Below, in pieces: positions 36,906 through 44,944 of a DNA stretch of 64,000 nucleotides (positions within the stretch are counted from its first letter, which is position 1; every line of letters starts with the position of its first letter). The stretch is from Thermoanaerobacter kivui (GTDB lineage Bacteria; Bacillota; Thermoanaerobacteria; Thermoanaerobacterales; Thermoanaerobacteraceae). Both the position numbers and the translations under genes were made by a program. The stretch lies in assembly GCF_000763575.1 (NCBI RefSeq), contig NZ_CP009170.1, forward strand, positions 1,739,501-1,803,500. Direction: 5' to 3'. The notes beneath the pieces were generated by a model. It searched no databases. It saw only the letters and a program-made list of their open reading frames with translations, and had not been told where the DNA came from.

Positions 36906-37548
36906 TTTTGACCTCCTTAAAAGTTTCCACAACCTCTTTTAATTTTATAATTATCTCTTTTATTCTCTGGCTTTTTGTTTTAAGACTGGCTTTATTCACT
37001 ATCAATCTCGCACTGGAAGGAAAAATTTCTTCAATGACTATAAGACCATTTTCTCTTAAAGTATTACCTGTCTCTACAATGTCTACAATTACCTCTGACA
37101 ACCCCACAATAGGAGCAAGCTCCACAGAACCATTCAGCTTAATTATTTCTACATTTTCTCCCTTTTGCCTGAAAAATTCTTCTGCAATATTGGGAAACTT
37201 TGTTGCAACTCTTTTATTAGTAAGAAAACTGTCCTTTGCCTCTTTAGGCCCCGCAACCACCATTTTACAAAAACCAAATTTTAAATCTAAAACTTCATAG
37301 CAATCTTTTTTTTGTTCTAAGAGAATATCTTTTCCACAAATCCCCAAATCAGCTGCCCCGTGTTCTACATATGTGGGCACATCCATTGGCTTTACCAACA
37401 TAAACTTCATAGAATTTTTTTGGTCATTCACCACAAGTTTTCGAGAAATATCTTTTAAAACATTCTCAGCAATTGCTGCCTTTTCAAACAAAGTTATAGC
37501 ACTATCTGCCATTCTGCCCTTTGGCAAAGCGATAGAGATATTTTCCAT
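36898..37548 (-). CDS. hisG: ATP phosphoribosyltransferase, short catalytic form HisG
   Basis: 216 residues, the short type without the C-terminal regulatory domain, so it needs HisZ. Signatures are ALPKGRMADSAI, EHGAADLGICGKD, and IVDIVETGNTLRENGL. It starts the pathway by joining ATP and PRPP. It overlaps hisD by 8 bases and follows hisZ by 1 base. Confidence 0.97.
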   Translation of the reverse strand: MENISIALPKGRMADSAITLFEKAAIAENVLKDISRKLVVNDQKNSMKFMLVKPMDVPTYVEHGAADLGICGKDILLEQKKDCYEVLDLKFGFCKMVVAGPKEAKDSFLTNKRVATKFPNIAEEFFRQKGENVEIIKLNGSVELAPIVGLSEVIVDIVETGNTLRENGLIVIEEIFPSSARLIVNKASLKTKSQRIKEIIIKLKEVVETFKEVKND

Positions 37549-37549
37549 G

Positions 37550-38692
37550 TTATTCCCCCATATCTATAATTTCGTCAAAGCTATTTTCATCAACATGCTT
37601 CGCTTTTTCATAACTATACATCTCTACAATTTTTCCCTCATCTCTTAAGAAAGTAGCTTTCTTGTAAGCATTACTTCTTAAGTTTTCCTTGTATTTTATT
37701 AAAACTCTCCAGGATTTATCAACAATATCTTTTTTCTGTTTTTGAAGTGCCAGCATTGACCTTTCCACACTTATAGCAAAACCTGTCGCTGGAATGTGCT
37801 CTCCAAAAATTCCCAAAAGGCCATCATACCTTCCTCCGGTACATATAGCATAACCAATCCCTTTAACAAAACACCTGAATATGATACCAGTATAATAATT
37901 AAGATTTTGCACCATTCCTAAGTCAAAACTTATATACTCTTCCATACCAAAATCTTTTAATATTCTATATACTCTTTCAAGGTAATCTATCGTTTCACCT
38001 AGTTTAGGAGTATCATAAAGCTCTTTTGCTCTTTTAAGCACTTCTTCGCCACCAAATAAAAGAGGAAGTTCACTTAAAAACTTTGCTTTTTTGCCCCTAA
38101 TTCCTTTATCATTTATGAATTCTTCTATCGCAGATTGATTTTTCTGTTGCAAAAACTCTCTTAAAAGGTTTATTTCTTCATTTTGTAGCTCTAAATCTTC
38201 CACTACTCTTTTAAAAAATTCCACCTGTCCCACATCCACTTTAAAGTCCTCTATTCCAATACTTTTTAAAGCCTCTATCGCAACTGTTATTATCTCTGCA
38301 TCAGATTCTTCATGATTTGTACCTATAAGTTCAATCCCTGCCTGAGTAAATTCTCTCATTTTTCCTACCTGAGGGTCATCATAGCGATAGACATTAGCGA
38401 CATAGCATAACTTAAGTGGGAAACTACCTTTTAACTTTGTAGACACAATTCTCGCTATTTGAGTAGTCACATCTGGCCTTAAAGCTAATATATTTCCCTT
38501 TTTATCGAAAAACCTGTACAAATTGTTTTCATCAAACAAAACAGAAAAATTATCGCTATATTCAAAAGTAGGAGGCATTATCTCTTGATAGCCAAATTTT
38601 ATAAAAACCTCTCTAAACTTTTCTTCTATTTTGCGCTTAACTCTATATTCTTCCGGCAAAAAATCTTGTACACCATCAGGCAAATATATCAT
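37550..38692 (-). CDS. hisZ: ATP phosphoribosyltransferase regulatory subunit HisZ
   Basis: 380 residues from the ATG at 38692 (MIYLPDGVQDFLPEEY), with GGGGTG 5-6 bases upstream; an in-frame TTG at 38707 is less likely. HisZ is a histidyl-tRNA synthetase paralogue: motif-2-like LRPDVTTQIARIV and GGRYDGLLGIFG are visible, but the anticodon domain is missing. It confers histidine feedback on HisG. It is the first gene of the operon. Confidence 0.95.
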   Translation of the reverse strand: MIYLPDGVQDFLPEEYRVKRKIEEKFREVFIKFGYQEIMPPTFEYSDNFSVLFDENNLYRFFDKKGNILALRPDVTTQIARIVSTKLKGSFPLKLCYVANVYRYDDPQVGKMREFTQAGIELIGTNHEESDAEIITVAIEALKSIGIEDFKVDVGQVEFFKRVVEDLELQNEEINLLREFLQQKNQSAIEEFINDKGIRGKKAKFLSELPLLFGGEEVLKRAKELYDTPKLGETIDYLERVYRILKDFGMEEYISFDLGMVQNLNYYTGIIFRCFVKGIGYAICTGGRYDGLLGIFGEHIPATGFAISVERSMLALQKQKKDIVDKSWRVLIKYKENLRSNAYKKATFLRDEGKIVEMYSYEKAKHVDENSFDEIIDMGE

Positions 38693-38755
38693 TAAAACAC
38701 CCCACAATTTACTCTGTCTTTGTAACGTGATAAAGTAATAAACTGTATCTCTTTT

Positions 38756-38784
38756 ATTGTATCCTAATTTTCAATGTATGTCAA
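38756..38784 (-). promoter_or_regulatory. Strong promoter of the histidine operon
   Basis: On the minus strand, consensus TTGACA (38779-38784) and TACAAT (38756-38761) are separated by 17 bases, giving a leader of about 55 bases. I see no T-box or leader peptide rich in histidine codons. Confidence 0.85.
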
Positions 38785-39039
38785 GCATAGACAAATAGGC
38801 AGAAACGTACTGAATATTATCCTGCTTACATTGTAAATCCACGCGCAAAATCAAAAAAGTGAAATTTTACATTATTTGAAGAAAACTTAAGGTTGTTGTG
38901 GTATAATTAAATGTAAAAGGAGTTAAATGGTTAAATGTGAGTAATGTATTTGCTGTTAGATGAAAAAGGTGTGGATGTTTTGGCAATTTACATAAGAGGA
39001 ATAAAAGCTTTTAATCTAATTTGAAAGAAGGTGTTAAAT
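38785..39039 (+). other. Gap between the his promoter and the Uma2 gene
   Basis: A plus-strand extended -10 element TGgTATAAT lies at 38899-38907 and can drive the Uma2 gene. From about 38937 to 39020 there is sequence with a GTG start and a stop after a few codons; it may be a decayed gene start, but I cannot identify it. Confidence 0.4.
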
Positions 39040-39606
39040 ATGCCTTTGCCAAAAGAAATATATACTTATGCAGATTATATAGCGTGGCCAGACAATGAAA
39101 GAATAGAACTGATTGATGGCCAAATTTACTTGATGATTTCCCCTTCAAGAACTCATCAAAGGATCTTGGGACAGCTTTTCTACCAATTCTTTGATTATCT
39201 CAAAGATAAATCGTGTGAAGTATATATGGCACCTTTTGATGTAAGGTTTCCTGACGGAAATGAGAAGGACGAGAAAGATATAAAGACTGTAGTTCAGCCT
39301 GATATAGTTGTTGTGTGTGATGAATCCAAGCTTGATGAGAAGGGATGTACGGGAGCTCCTGATTTGATAATCGAAATTATTTCGCCTTCAACAGCGCAGA
39401 AAGATAAACTCCACAAGTTTAACTTGTATGAAAAGTATGGTGTGAAAGAATATTGGATAGTAGAACCCGAAAACAAAATCCTAAGTGTGTTTATTTTACA
39501 GGATAATGAAAGATATGGACGACCCAACATATATACACAAGATGATAAAGTTAAAGTTTCTATTTTTGAAGATCTTGTAATTGATTTAAAAACAGTACTA
39601 ATATGA
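39040..39606 (+). CDS. Uma2-family (DUF820) PD-(D/E)XK endonuclease-like protein
   Basis: 188 residues from the ATG at 39040, with GAAGGTG 6 bases before it. The Uma2 fold has an N-terminal block (ERIELIDGQIYLMISPS), a core acid in VVQPDIVVVCD, the catalytic-looking LIIEIISPSTAQKDKLHK and KYGVKEYWIVEPE. The family is common in cyanobacteria and thermophiles, usually in many copies. Its biological role is unsettled, though transposon-derived nuclease activity is suspected. It sits in a patch with toxin-antitoxin remnants. Confidence 0.85.
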   Translation: MPLPKEIYTYADYIAWPDNERIELIDGQIYLMISPSRTHQRILGQLFYQFFDYLKDKSCEVYMAPFDVRFPDGNEKDEKDIKTVVQPDIVVVCDESKLDEKGCTGAPDLIIEIISPSTAQKDKLHKFNLYEKYGVKEYWIVEPENKILSVFILQDNERYGRPNIYTQDDKVKVSIFEDLVIDLKTVLI

Positions 39607-39613
39607 ATAGAAA

Positions 39614-39642
39614 CTGATACTGTAGAAAATTTTGTGTAAACT
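39614..39642. mobile_element. Possible terminal inverted repeat of an IS256-like element (remnant)
   Basis: GATACTGTAGAAAATTTTGT followed by GTAAACTGAATTCC resembles the ends of IS256-family elements as I recall them. No transposase or second end is visible, so this is only a tentative remnant. Confidence 0.25.
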
Positions 39643-39749
39643 GAATTCCTTTTTTCTTTAACATTTCTTCCGGAACTAAAAATGTTACAGTTGCTACTCC
39701 TGCAAGCGTTGATGGATAAAAGGGAGAGTTTAATAAAGAGGTGTTTTTT

Positions 39750-40097
39750 ATGATAGAAGCTACTGAATTATTAAAGTATTCCTTAGAAGATGAGCTAAAG
39801 AGGATAACGAATATTATTATTGAAAAGTGCAATCCAGAGAGGATAATACTTTTCGGGTCAATGGCTAATGGTACTGCTAAGGAATGGAGCGATATTGACT
39901 TAGTCGTGATAATGAATACGGATTTAAGATTTGCTGATAGAACTTTATATTTAATGAGACTTACCCATCCTAGAGTAGGAGTTGATTTTTTAGTATATAC
40001 ACCAGAAGAAGAAGAGTTGTTTAAGAAGAATAGAAACCTATTTTATACCGAAGAGGTACTCAAGAAGGGGGTCTTATTGTATGACAGAAGTTCATAA
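39750..40097 (+). CDS. MNT-domain nucleotidyltransferase (MntA-like antitoxin)
   Basis: 115 residues from the ATG at 39750 (AAAGAGGTG 6 bases upstream). The minimal nucleotidyltransferase core RIILFGSMANGTAKEWSDID has the GS and D-x-D residues; a further Asp lies in GVDFLVYT. In MntA-HepT pairs such proteins neutralise a HEPN RNase by AMPylation. Here the following HEPN gene overlaps by 17 bases but is broken, leaving the antitoxin without a partner. Confidence 0.88.
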   Translation: MIEATELLKYSLEDELKRITNIIIEKCNPERIILFGSMANGTAKEWSDIDLVVIMNTDLRFADRTLYLMRLTHPRVGVDFLVYTPEEEELFKKNRNLFYTEEVLKKGVLLYDRSS

Positions 40098-40470
40098 ATA
40101 TAGTCAGTGGTTAGATTATGCTAATGACGATTTGAAGGCAGCAAAAGAACTGTTAAAAACTGATTTGCATAATATTAGCTGTAGAAAAAGCTTTAAAAGC
40201 CTATTTGGCTTTTAATAATGTAAATCCTCCTCAAGTCCACAATTTGATCACTTTGTTAGAATTGTGTATAAACTTGGACAAAGAATTTGAAATTTGAGAG
40301 ATGATATGGAATTTTTAGACTCCTATTATATTCCAACAAGATATCCAAGTGCTCCTATTGGCTATTTACCTGGTGGCAAACCTAATAAAGATAATGCTAC
40401 CAAGGCATTTGAAAAAGCTGAAAATTCTGTGAAATATCTAATTAAACTTATAGAAGATAAGAAAAAGTGA
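40081..40470 (+). pseudogene. HEPN-domain (HepT-like) toxin gene, frameshifted twice
   Basis: The first 36 codons (MTEVHKYSQWLDYANDDLKA onward) are in frame. Then the conserved FHAQQ segment is missing between LHNISC and AVEKALKAYLAF, and the frame shifts, giving a stop at 40213. The rest resumes in another frame: NVNPPQVHNLITLLELC, then, after a second one-base lesion near 40290, DSYYIPTRYPSAPIGY and an end at 40470. The first lesion fits recombination between two AGCTGT repeats. Confidence 0.8.
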
Positions 40471-40595
40471 TCGTCTTCCTCAGCTTAGTGTAATAAATGG
40501 AATGAACCCATAAAAAGCAAACAAAGTTTTGCTAAAGTTACACAAAGCTCTTGCCATTACTAATATAATTGTAGTATCATCATTATCCAGTCGTA

Positions 40596-40742
40596 ATGGT
40601 AGTTGGCTCCAAACCTAAAAATGATTTATTGAAGTCCATTGAAGAAGAAATTATACCCGTTTATGCTATTGGAGATTGTGTCAAGCCTAGAAAATTTATA
40701 GATGCCATTCACGAAGGTTTTCGCATAGCATATAATTTGTAA
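40596..40742 (+). pseudogene. C-terminal fragment of an old-yellow-enzyme-type NADH:flavin oxidoreductase
   Basis: Only the last about 48 codons remain: VMVVGSKPKNDLLKS, then VYAIGDCVKPRKFIDAIHEG and FRIAYNL. This is the usual end of FadH/enoate-reductase-like flavoproteins (NAD-binding AIGD segment). The preceding stretch (40471-40595) holds nothing I can identify. Confidence 0.65.
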
Positions 40743-40805
40743 TTTTAAAAATTACATTAAATACTCCTACAACGCACTTTGCATTTAAAAGCTTAGTATA
40801 AATCT

Positions 40806-40843
40806 AAGGCAGAAACATGCAGTTTCTGCCTTTTATAATTTTT
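40806..40843 (+). terminator. Terminator hairpin between the degraded patch and the Gld-like operon
   Basis: AAGGCAGAAAC/GTTTCTGCCTT (11 bp, 5-base loop) is followed on the plus strand by a T-rich tail. It may also end the opposing Gld-like operon. Confidence 0.75.
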
Positions 40844-41744
40844 ACTTAATAAGTTTATCAAGACTATCTTGCAGATTTTTTATGTCTTTCGAAGTTACAT
40901 ATTGTCCTATGCAATGTCCATTAACAAGCACATATTTATTTTCTGTATCTCTTTTAGCAAAGCTTATTTTTTCTACTTTGTCCTTGCCATACACATCAAA
41001 AGCAAAAGGTGTTTCTCCCTGTGAAATATTTTTTCCTTCATCTAATCCACTAATTTGAAGTAATACTATTCCGTCTAAGAGATTGTCCACATAATCAGCT
41101 TTAATAGCTTTCCCATCAATTTGCCAGTTATCTTTTTCACCTTTTTGTATTTGATACTCTTTTCCATCTTGGTAGAAAACTAATTTAGTTATTTCATTCT
41201 TTGGAATAGACACCACAAATTTTTCCATATATTTATATACGTAATCATCTGTCAGAAAGAAATTCTCTAAAGAAGAAGCATTGACTCTGTAAATTTTATC
41301 TCCATCAGTTTTTGCATAATAACCCTCTTGGTAATTTTCTTTTACAGGAGATTTATTTCCTATAAAAAGTGAATAGCTTTTTCCATTTTTTAAAGATACT
41401 TTTATCGCATAAGAAGGTTTGTCAAGGCCATAAGTGGATAAATCACCTTCTAATGTTCTATCAAAAGTGAGAGATGTCAAGCTGTCTAATAATTCATCAA
41501 CATAAATGCTATCTGCTTTGTAATCAATAGGTTCTTTTATAAACCATGTATCGCCCTCTTTTTTAAAATCAATTAAAGTTTTCCCTTTTTTTTCTATTTT
41601 TAAAGAATTTACATCGTTATTTTTGAAGGTAAAAATTTTGTTGTCTTCTTTAACAGGTTTATTGGTTTTACTTTCATAAAAATAGTAGCCAAAAAGAACA
41701 GCGAATATTACCAGCAAAACAATAGTGGTTTTAAAAATCTTCAT
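40842..41744 (-). CDS. DUF4340-family membrane-anchored protein of the Gld-like ABC system
   Basis: 300 residues. One N-terminal TM helix (IFKTTIVLLVIFAVLFGYYF) anchors a long extracytoplasmic domain with DUF4340-like repeats: IKEPIDYKADSIYVDELLDS-like segments, DRTLEGDLSTYGLDKPSY, then LFIGNKSPV and WQIDGKAIKADYVDNLLDG. Function is unknown; the family is almost always next to a GldG-type auxiliary protein. Its start overlaps that gene's stop by 4 bases. Confidence 0.82.
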   Translation of the reverse strand: MKIFKTTIVLLVIFAVLFGYYFYESKTNKPVKEDNKIFTFKNNDVNSLKIEKKGKTLIDFKKEGDTWFIKEPIDYKADSIYVDELLDSLTSLTFDRTLEGDLSTYGLDKPSYAIKVSLKNGKSYSLFIGNKSPVKENYQEGYYAKTDGDKIYRVNASSLENFFLTDDYVYKYMEKFVVSIPKNEITKLVFYQDGKEYQIQKGEKDNWQIDGKAIKADYVDNLLDGIVLLQISGLDEGKNISQGETPFAFDVYGKDKVEKISFAKRDTENKYVLVNGHCIGQYVTSKDIKNLQDSLDKLIK

Positions 41745-43129
41745 AATGTCTTCCTCCTATACCACATGTATCCTCCAATTATCCACATTACCAGTGGAAT
41801 AGTTACAACTGTGGTATAAAAGAGTATAGCAGCTTGTTTGCCGGTCAGGAAAATCTGATTAAACTCAAGGGATTTAGGACGTATAGAAATCTGTGTTGTC
41901 TTATCCGCTAACCAGTTAGCACTGTTCATTAAAAAGTCTCTATTAGCTTCCAATGTAATTATTTTATCAGTAAACATCATGCTACTTCCAATAGCTACAA
42001 TCTTCATTCCTGTCTTTGAATCGGATATAGCTAAGCCTAAGCTTAAAGGACCTTTGATATCACCTTTTTGAAAATTAGCATCTTTTGAGTTAAAATCGGT
42101 TTTACCCCAAGCTTTATCACTGGTTGAAAGCAATTGCTCTATAGTTATATTTTCTGTTGGTTTATCAGGATAAGAAATACTTCTTGACATTGGCATTACA
42201 ACGTACAAGTTTGATAAATCCAATTTATTAGTTATAGTATGAAATTTGTACTGAGGAACTGGAGAAAGCGGGTCCATAAAATAATTCCTTCCTGGATCTA
42301 CTACAACGTCATTGTCAAATTTTACACCCCAAGTAGACAAAAGCTCATTTACAGATTTTTGAGTCAAAGGCCCATATTCTGCCCCCATTGCAATGATTGC
42401 TTTTCCGCCTTTGTCAAAGTATTCTTTTAAAGCAGCTATTTCCTTGTCAGAAAAGTCTCTTCTTGGGTTAGCAATAACTAATAAGTCTGTATTTTTTGGT
42501 ATTCCTCCTGCCTGTCCTATATTTAAATCTTCTACATTATATCCTTCTCCTCTCAAAGCGTTTTTAAAAGTCACCAAATAGTCAATGCTGTTTAATTCAT
42601 CATGTCCTTGAAGAATATACGCATTTAATTTTTTAGGTTGTGTAACATCAATTATAGCCTGTGTAAACTGTTCTTCTCCATTAAAAGTAGCAGTATTAGG
42701 CTGGCTACCCATGCCAAAAATATCATAAGAATTTACTATCTGTCTTTTTTCATTAGCACCACTTCCTGCAATAAAAAGCACTGTGTCATAATCCGTAATT
42801 CCATATCTTTGAGCAATTGCCGGTTCTTTATCTGGGTCTACAAAATGGACAATTATTCTCTTTGAAACATTTCTATATTGGTCTAACAAGCTTTTTACCA
42901 TATCTTTTGAAGTAGTACCCTCTTTGAAAAAGGCATAAACTGTAACATCTGTTTTGAGGTTTTTCAAAACCTGCTTTGTCTGGTCAGAAAGGGTATATTG
43001 CTTGTTTTTAGTCAAATCCCACTTGATAGGCTTTTGCGTAACTATGACATTTGCCAATATTAAAATAGCCAGTAAAAGAGCTGTCATTATAAAAGCATTA
43101 GTCCCGTACTTTAGCCTTATATTATTCAT
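41741..43129 (-). CDS. GldG-type ABC transporter auxiliary protein
   Basis: 462 residues from the ATG at 43129 (GGAGG 7 bases upstream); an earlier in-frame start at 43150 overlaps the permease gene. An N-terminal TM (about 12-30) and a C-terminal TM (about 435-455) flank an extracytoplasmic domain of the ABC_transp_aux type: WDLTKNKQYTLSDQT, then VDPDKEPAIAQRYGI and QGHDELNSIDYL. It belongs with the ABC-2 permease and ATPase below. In Bacteroidetes GldG is needed for gliding. In Firmicutes the role is unknown. Confidence 0.85.
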   Translation of the reverse strand: MNNIRLKYGTNAFIMTALLLAILILANVIVTQKPIKWDLTKNKQYTLSDQTKQVLKNLKTDVTVYAFFKEGTTSKDMVKSLLDQYRNVSKRIIVHFVDPDKEPAIAQRYGITDYDTVLFIAGSGANEKRQIVNSYDIFGMGSQPNTATFNGEEQFTQAIIDVTQPKKLNAYILQGHDELNSIDYLVTFKNALRGEGYNVEDLNIGQAGGIPKNTDLLVIANPRRDFSDKEIAALKEYFDKGGKAIIAMGAEYGPLTQKSVNELLSTWGVKFDNDVVVDPGRNYFMDPLSPVPQYKFHTITNKLDLSNLYVVMPMSRSISYPDKPTENITIEQLLSTSDKAWGKTDFNSKDANFQKGDIKGPLSLGLAISDSKTGMKIVAIGSSMMFTDKIITLEANRDFLMNSANWLADKTTQISIRPKSLEFNQIFLTGKQAAILFYTTVVTIPLVMWIIGGYMWYRRKTL

Positions 43130-43140
43130 CTTTTCTCCTC

Positions 43141-43848
43141 CTAACTCCAACGTCTTTTGTCTACAACACGAATTGTCAAGAAAATAAAGAATATAATTAC
43201 ACTTATGAAAAAGACTACATCACTTAAATTCACTAATCCATTTAGGAAATTATTCAACCTGTCAAAGAAAGACAGATTCTGAAAAATAGTTTTTGCTTTT
43301 CCACTAAACACGTCTCCTAGCCAACTAATCAACCAAAACACAAGAATTAAAGCAAATCCAATTACTCCAGCTATCATTTGATTTTCTGTAAGGGAAGAAG
43401 CAAAAAGGCCTATTGATATAAAAGTCGCTCCTATTAGAAACACTCCAATATAACCTGCTATGATAGAGCCCATATCTGGTGAAGAATACAATTTAAGATA
43501 AATGGGGTATAAAAAAGTTATTACAAGTGCTACTAAATACACAAACACTGCGGAAAAAAATTTGCCAATAACAATATCAGTAACTGTAACAGGTGACGTG
43601 AGTAAAAGTTGATCTGTCCCTGTCTTCATGTCCTCTGAGATAAGCCTCATTGTCAAAATAGGACTTATAAACATAAAAACAGTGACCATACTGCTTAAGA
43701 TTGGACTCAATACAGCATAATGGGTAGATAACACAAATGTTGAAAAAAAGTATCCAGATATCAAAAGATAAAATCCTAACAACACATAGGCAGTGGGCGA
43801 AAAGAAATAACCTTTAAGCTCCCTCTTTAATATTTCCCACATTTTCAT
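43141..43848 (-). CDS. ABC-2 type permease (GldF-like)
   Basis: 235 residues with six TM helices. It begins MKMWEILKRELKGYFFSPTAYVL in outline and has the ABC-2 hallmark TMRLISEDMKTGTDQLLLTSPV in its first third. It overlaps the ATPase gene by 35 bases, indicating coupled translation. It forms the membrane channel of a putative exporter. Confidence 0.88.
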   Translation of the reverse strand: MKMWEILKRELKGYFFSPTAYVLLGFYLLISGYFFSTFVLSTHYAVLSPILSSMVTVFMFISPILTMRLISEDMKTGTDQLLLTSPVTVTDIVIGKFFSAVFVYLVALVITFLYPIYLKLYSSPDMGSIIAGYIGVFLIGATFISIGLFASSLTENQMIAGVIGFALILVFWLISWLGDVFSGKAKTIFQNLSFFDRLNNFLNGLVNLSDVVFFISVIIFFIFLTIRVVDKRRWS

Positions 43849-44791
43849 CGTAGCTTTCCTCCTCTGTTGTAAGTTCTAAGAATACTTCTTCAAGACTGTA
43901 ACTTAGCATTTTAAGTTCTAATATTGGGAAGGCTTTTTTGGCAAAAGCAAAAAACATATCTTTTCGAATATCTTTATCAGCAGAAGATTCCACTGTCAAC
44001 TTTATCGTATTATCTGAATCAACTTCTGCTTCTACATTAGTTACTCCTTCAATCTCTTTTACACTATTTACTACTTCTTCATAAGGCCCTTCCACTTTTA
44101 TAAAATATCTCCTTGAATTTTGCAATGCAGTTGATAAATTCTCTGTCTTATCTATTGCAACAATTTTCCCTTTATTTATTATAATAACTCTGTCACACAC
44201 CATACTAACTTCTGGCAATATATGAGTGCTTAAAATTATTGTATGCTTTTTCCCTAACTCTTTTATAATATCTCTTATTTCTTTAATTTGCTTAGGGTCA
44301 AGACCTACTGTCGGCTCATCTAATACCAAAACATCAGGGTCTCCTATGATTGCTTGTGCAAGTCCAACCCTTTGTTTATAACCTTTAGACAAGTTTTTTA
44401 TAAGCCTTTTTCTCACATCAGTCAAACCAACTTCATGTATAATTCGTTCAACATCTTCTCTTCTCTTTTTTGGAGGAACACCTTTTATACCTCCCACAAA
44501 ATGGAGATATGCCTCTACGGTCATATCTAAATACAAAGGAGGTACCTCTGGTAAATAACCAATATGTTTCTTTGCCTCTATCGGTTGTTCAACAATATCA
44601 TATCCTGCAATTTTTATAGTACCGCTGGTGGGAGGCATATATCCTGTTATCATTTTCATAGTGGTAGTTTTACCGGCACCATTGGGCCCCAAAAAACCAA
44701 CTATTTCTCCTTTATCGACAGAAAAGCTTATGTTATCTACTGCTTTACGAGTACCATAAACTTTTGTTACGTTTTTTAGCTCTATCATCAT
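43814..44791 (-). CDS. ABC transporter ATP-binding protein (GldA-like)
   Basis: 325 residues. The nucleotide-binding domain has Walker A GPNGAGKTTTMKM, the signature LSKGYKQRVGLAQAI, Walker B VLVLDEPTVGLDP and the H-loop ILSTHILPEV. About 90 residues follow the core and probably interact with the permease. It is the first gene of the four-gene Gld-like operon. The start is ATG at 44791; the next codon is also ATG. Confidence 0.93.
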   Translation of the reverse strand: MMIELKNVTKVYGTRKAVDNISFSVDKGEIVGFLGPNGAGKTTTMKMITGYMPPTSGTIKIAGYDIVEQPIEAKKHIGYLPEVPPLYLDMTVEAYLHFVGGIKGVPPKKRREDVERIIHEVGLTDVRKRLIKNLSKGYKQRVGLAQAIIGDPDVLVLDEPTVGLDPKQIKEIRDIIKELGKKHTIILSTHILPEVSMVCDRVIIINKGKIVAIDKTENLSTALQNSRRYFIKVEGPYEEVVNSVKEIEGVTNVEAEVDSDNTIKLTVESSADKDIRKDMFFAFAKKAFPILELKMLSYSLEEVFLELTTEEESYDENVGNIKEGA

Positions 44792-44826
44792 AGCCGTCTC
44801 AACCCTCCATTTTACATAGTATGGAA

Positions 44827-44836
44827 ATTATATCAC
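44827..44836 (-). promoter_or_regulatory. Extended -10 promoter of the Gld-like operon
   Basis: TGaTATAAT on the minus strand (TATAAT at 44827-44832) about 35 bases before the ATPase start; no good -35 is seen. Confidence 0.5.
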
Positions 44837-44902
44837 AAAATTATTAAAAATTTGTGTACAAATTGTTAAGCATTAGTTAAGATTGTAACTTAAAGCAAAA
44901 TG

Positions 44903-44944
44903 ATAATAAGAAACTATGACAAAAGTCGTCATAGCTTCTTATTA
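44903..44944 (-). terminator. Terminator of the glucan synthase gene
   Basis: A long stem, AATAAGAA-a-CTATGAC against GTCATAG-c-TTCTTATT, begins at the stop codon on the minus strand. Confidence 0.75.

Noticed and set aside
38693-38760. T-box or histidine leader peptide upstream of hisZ
   Set aside because: The leader is too short and lacks the T-box core sequence; no run of histidine codons.
39560-39832. Minus-strand frame between the Uma2 and MNT genes
   Set aside because: Overlaps both real genes and has no start context; at most it crosses IS-derived sequence.
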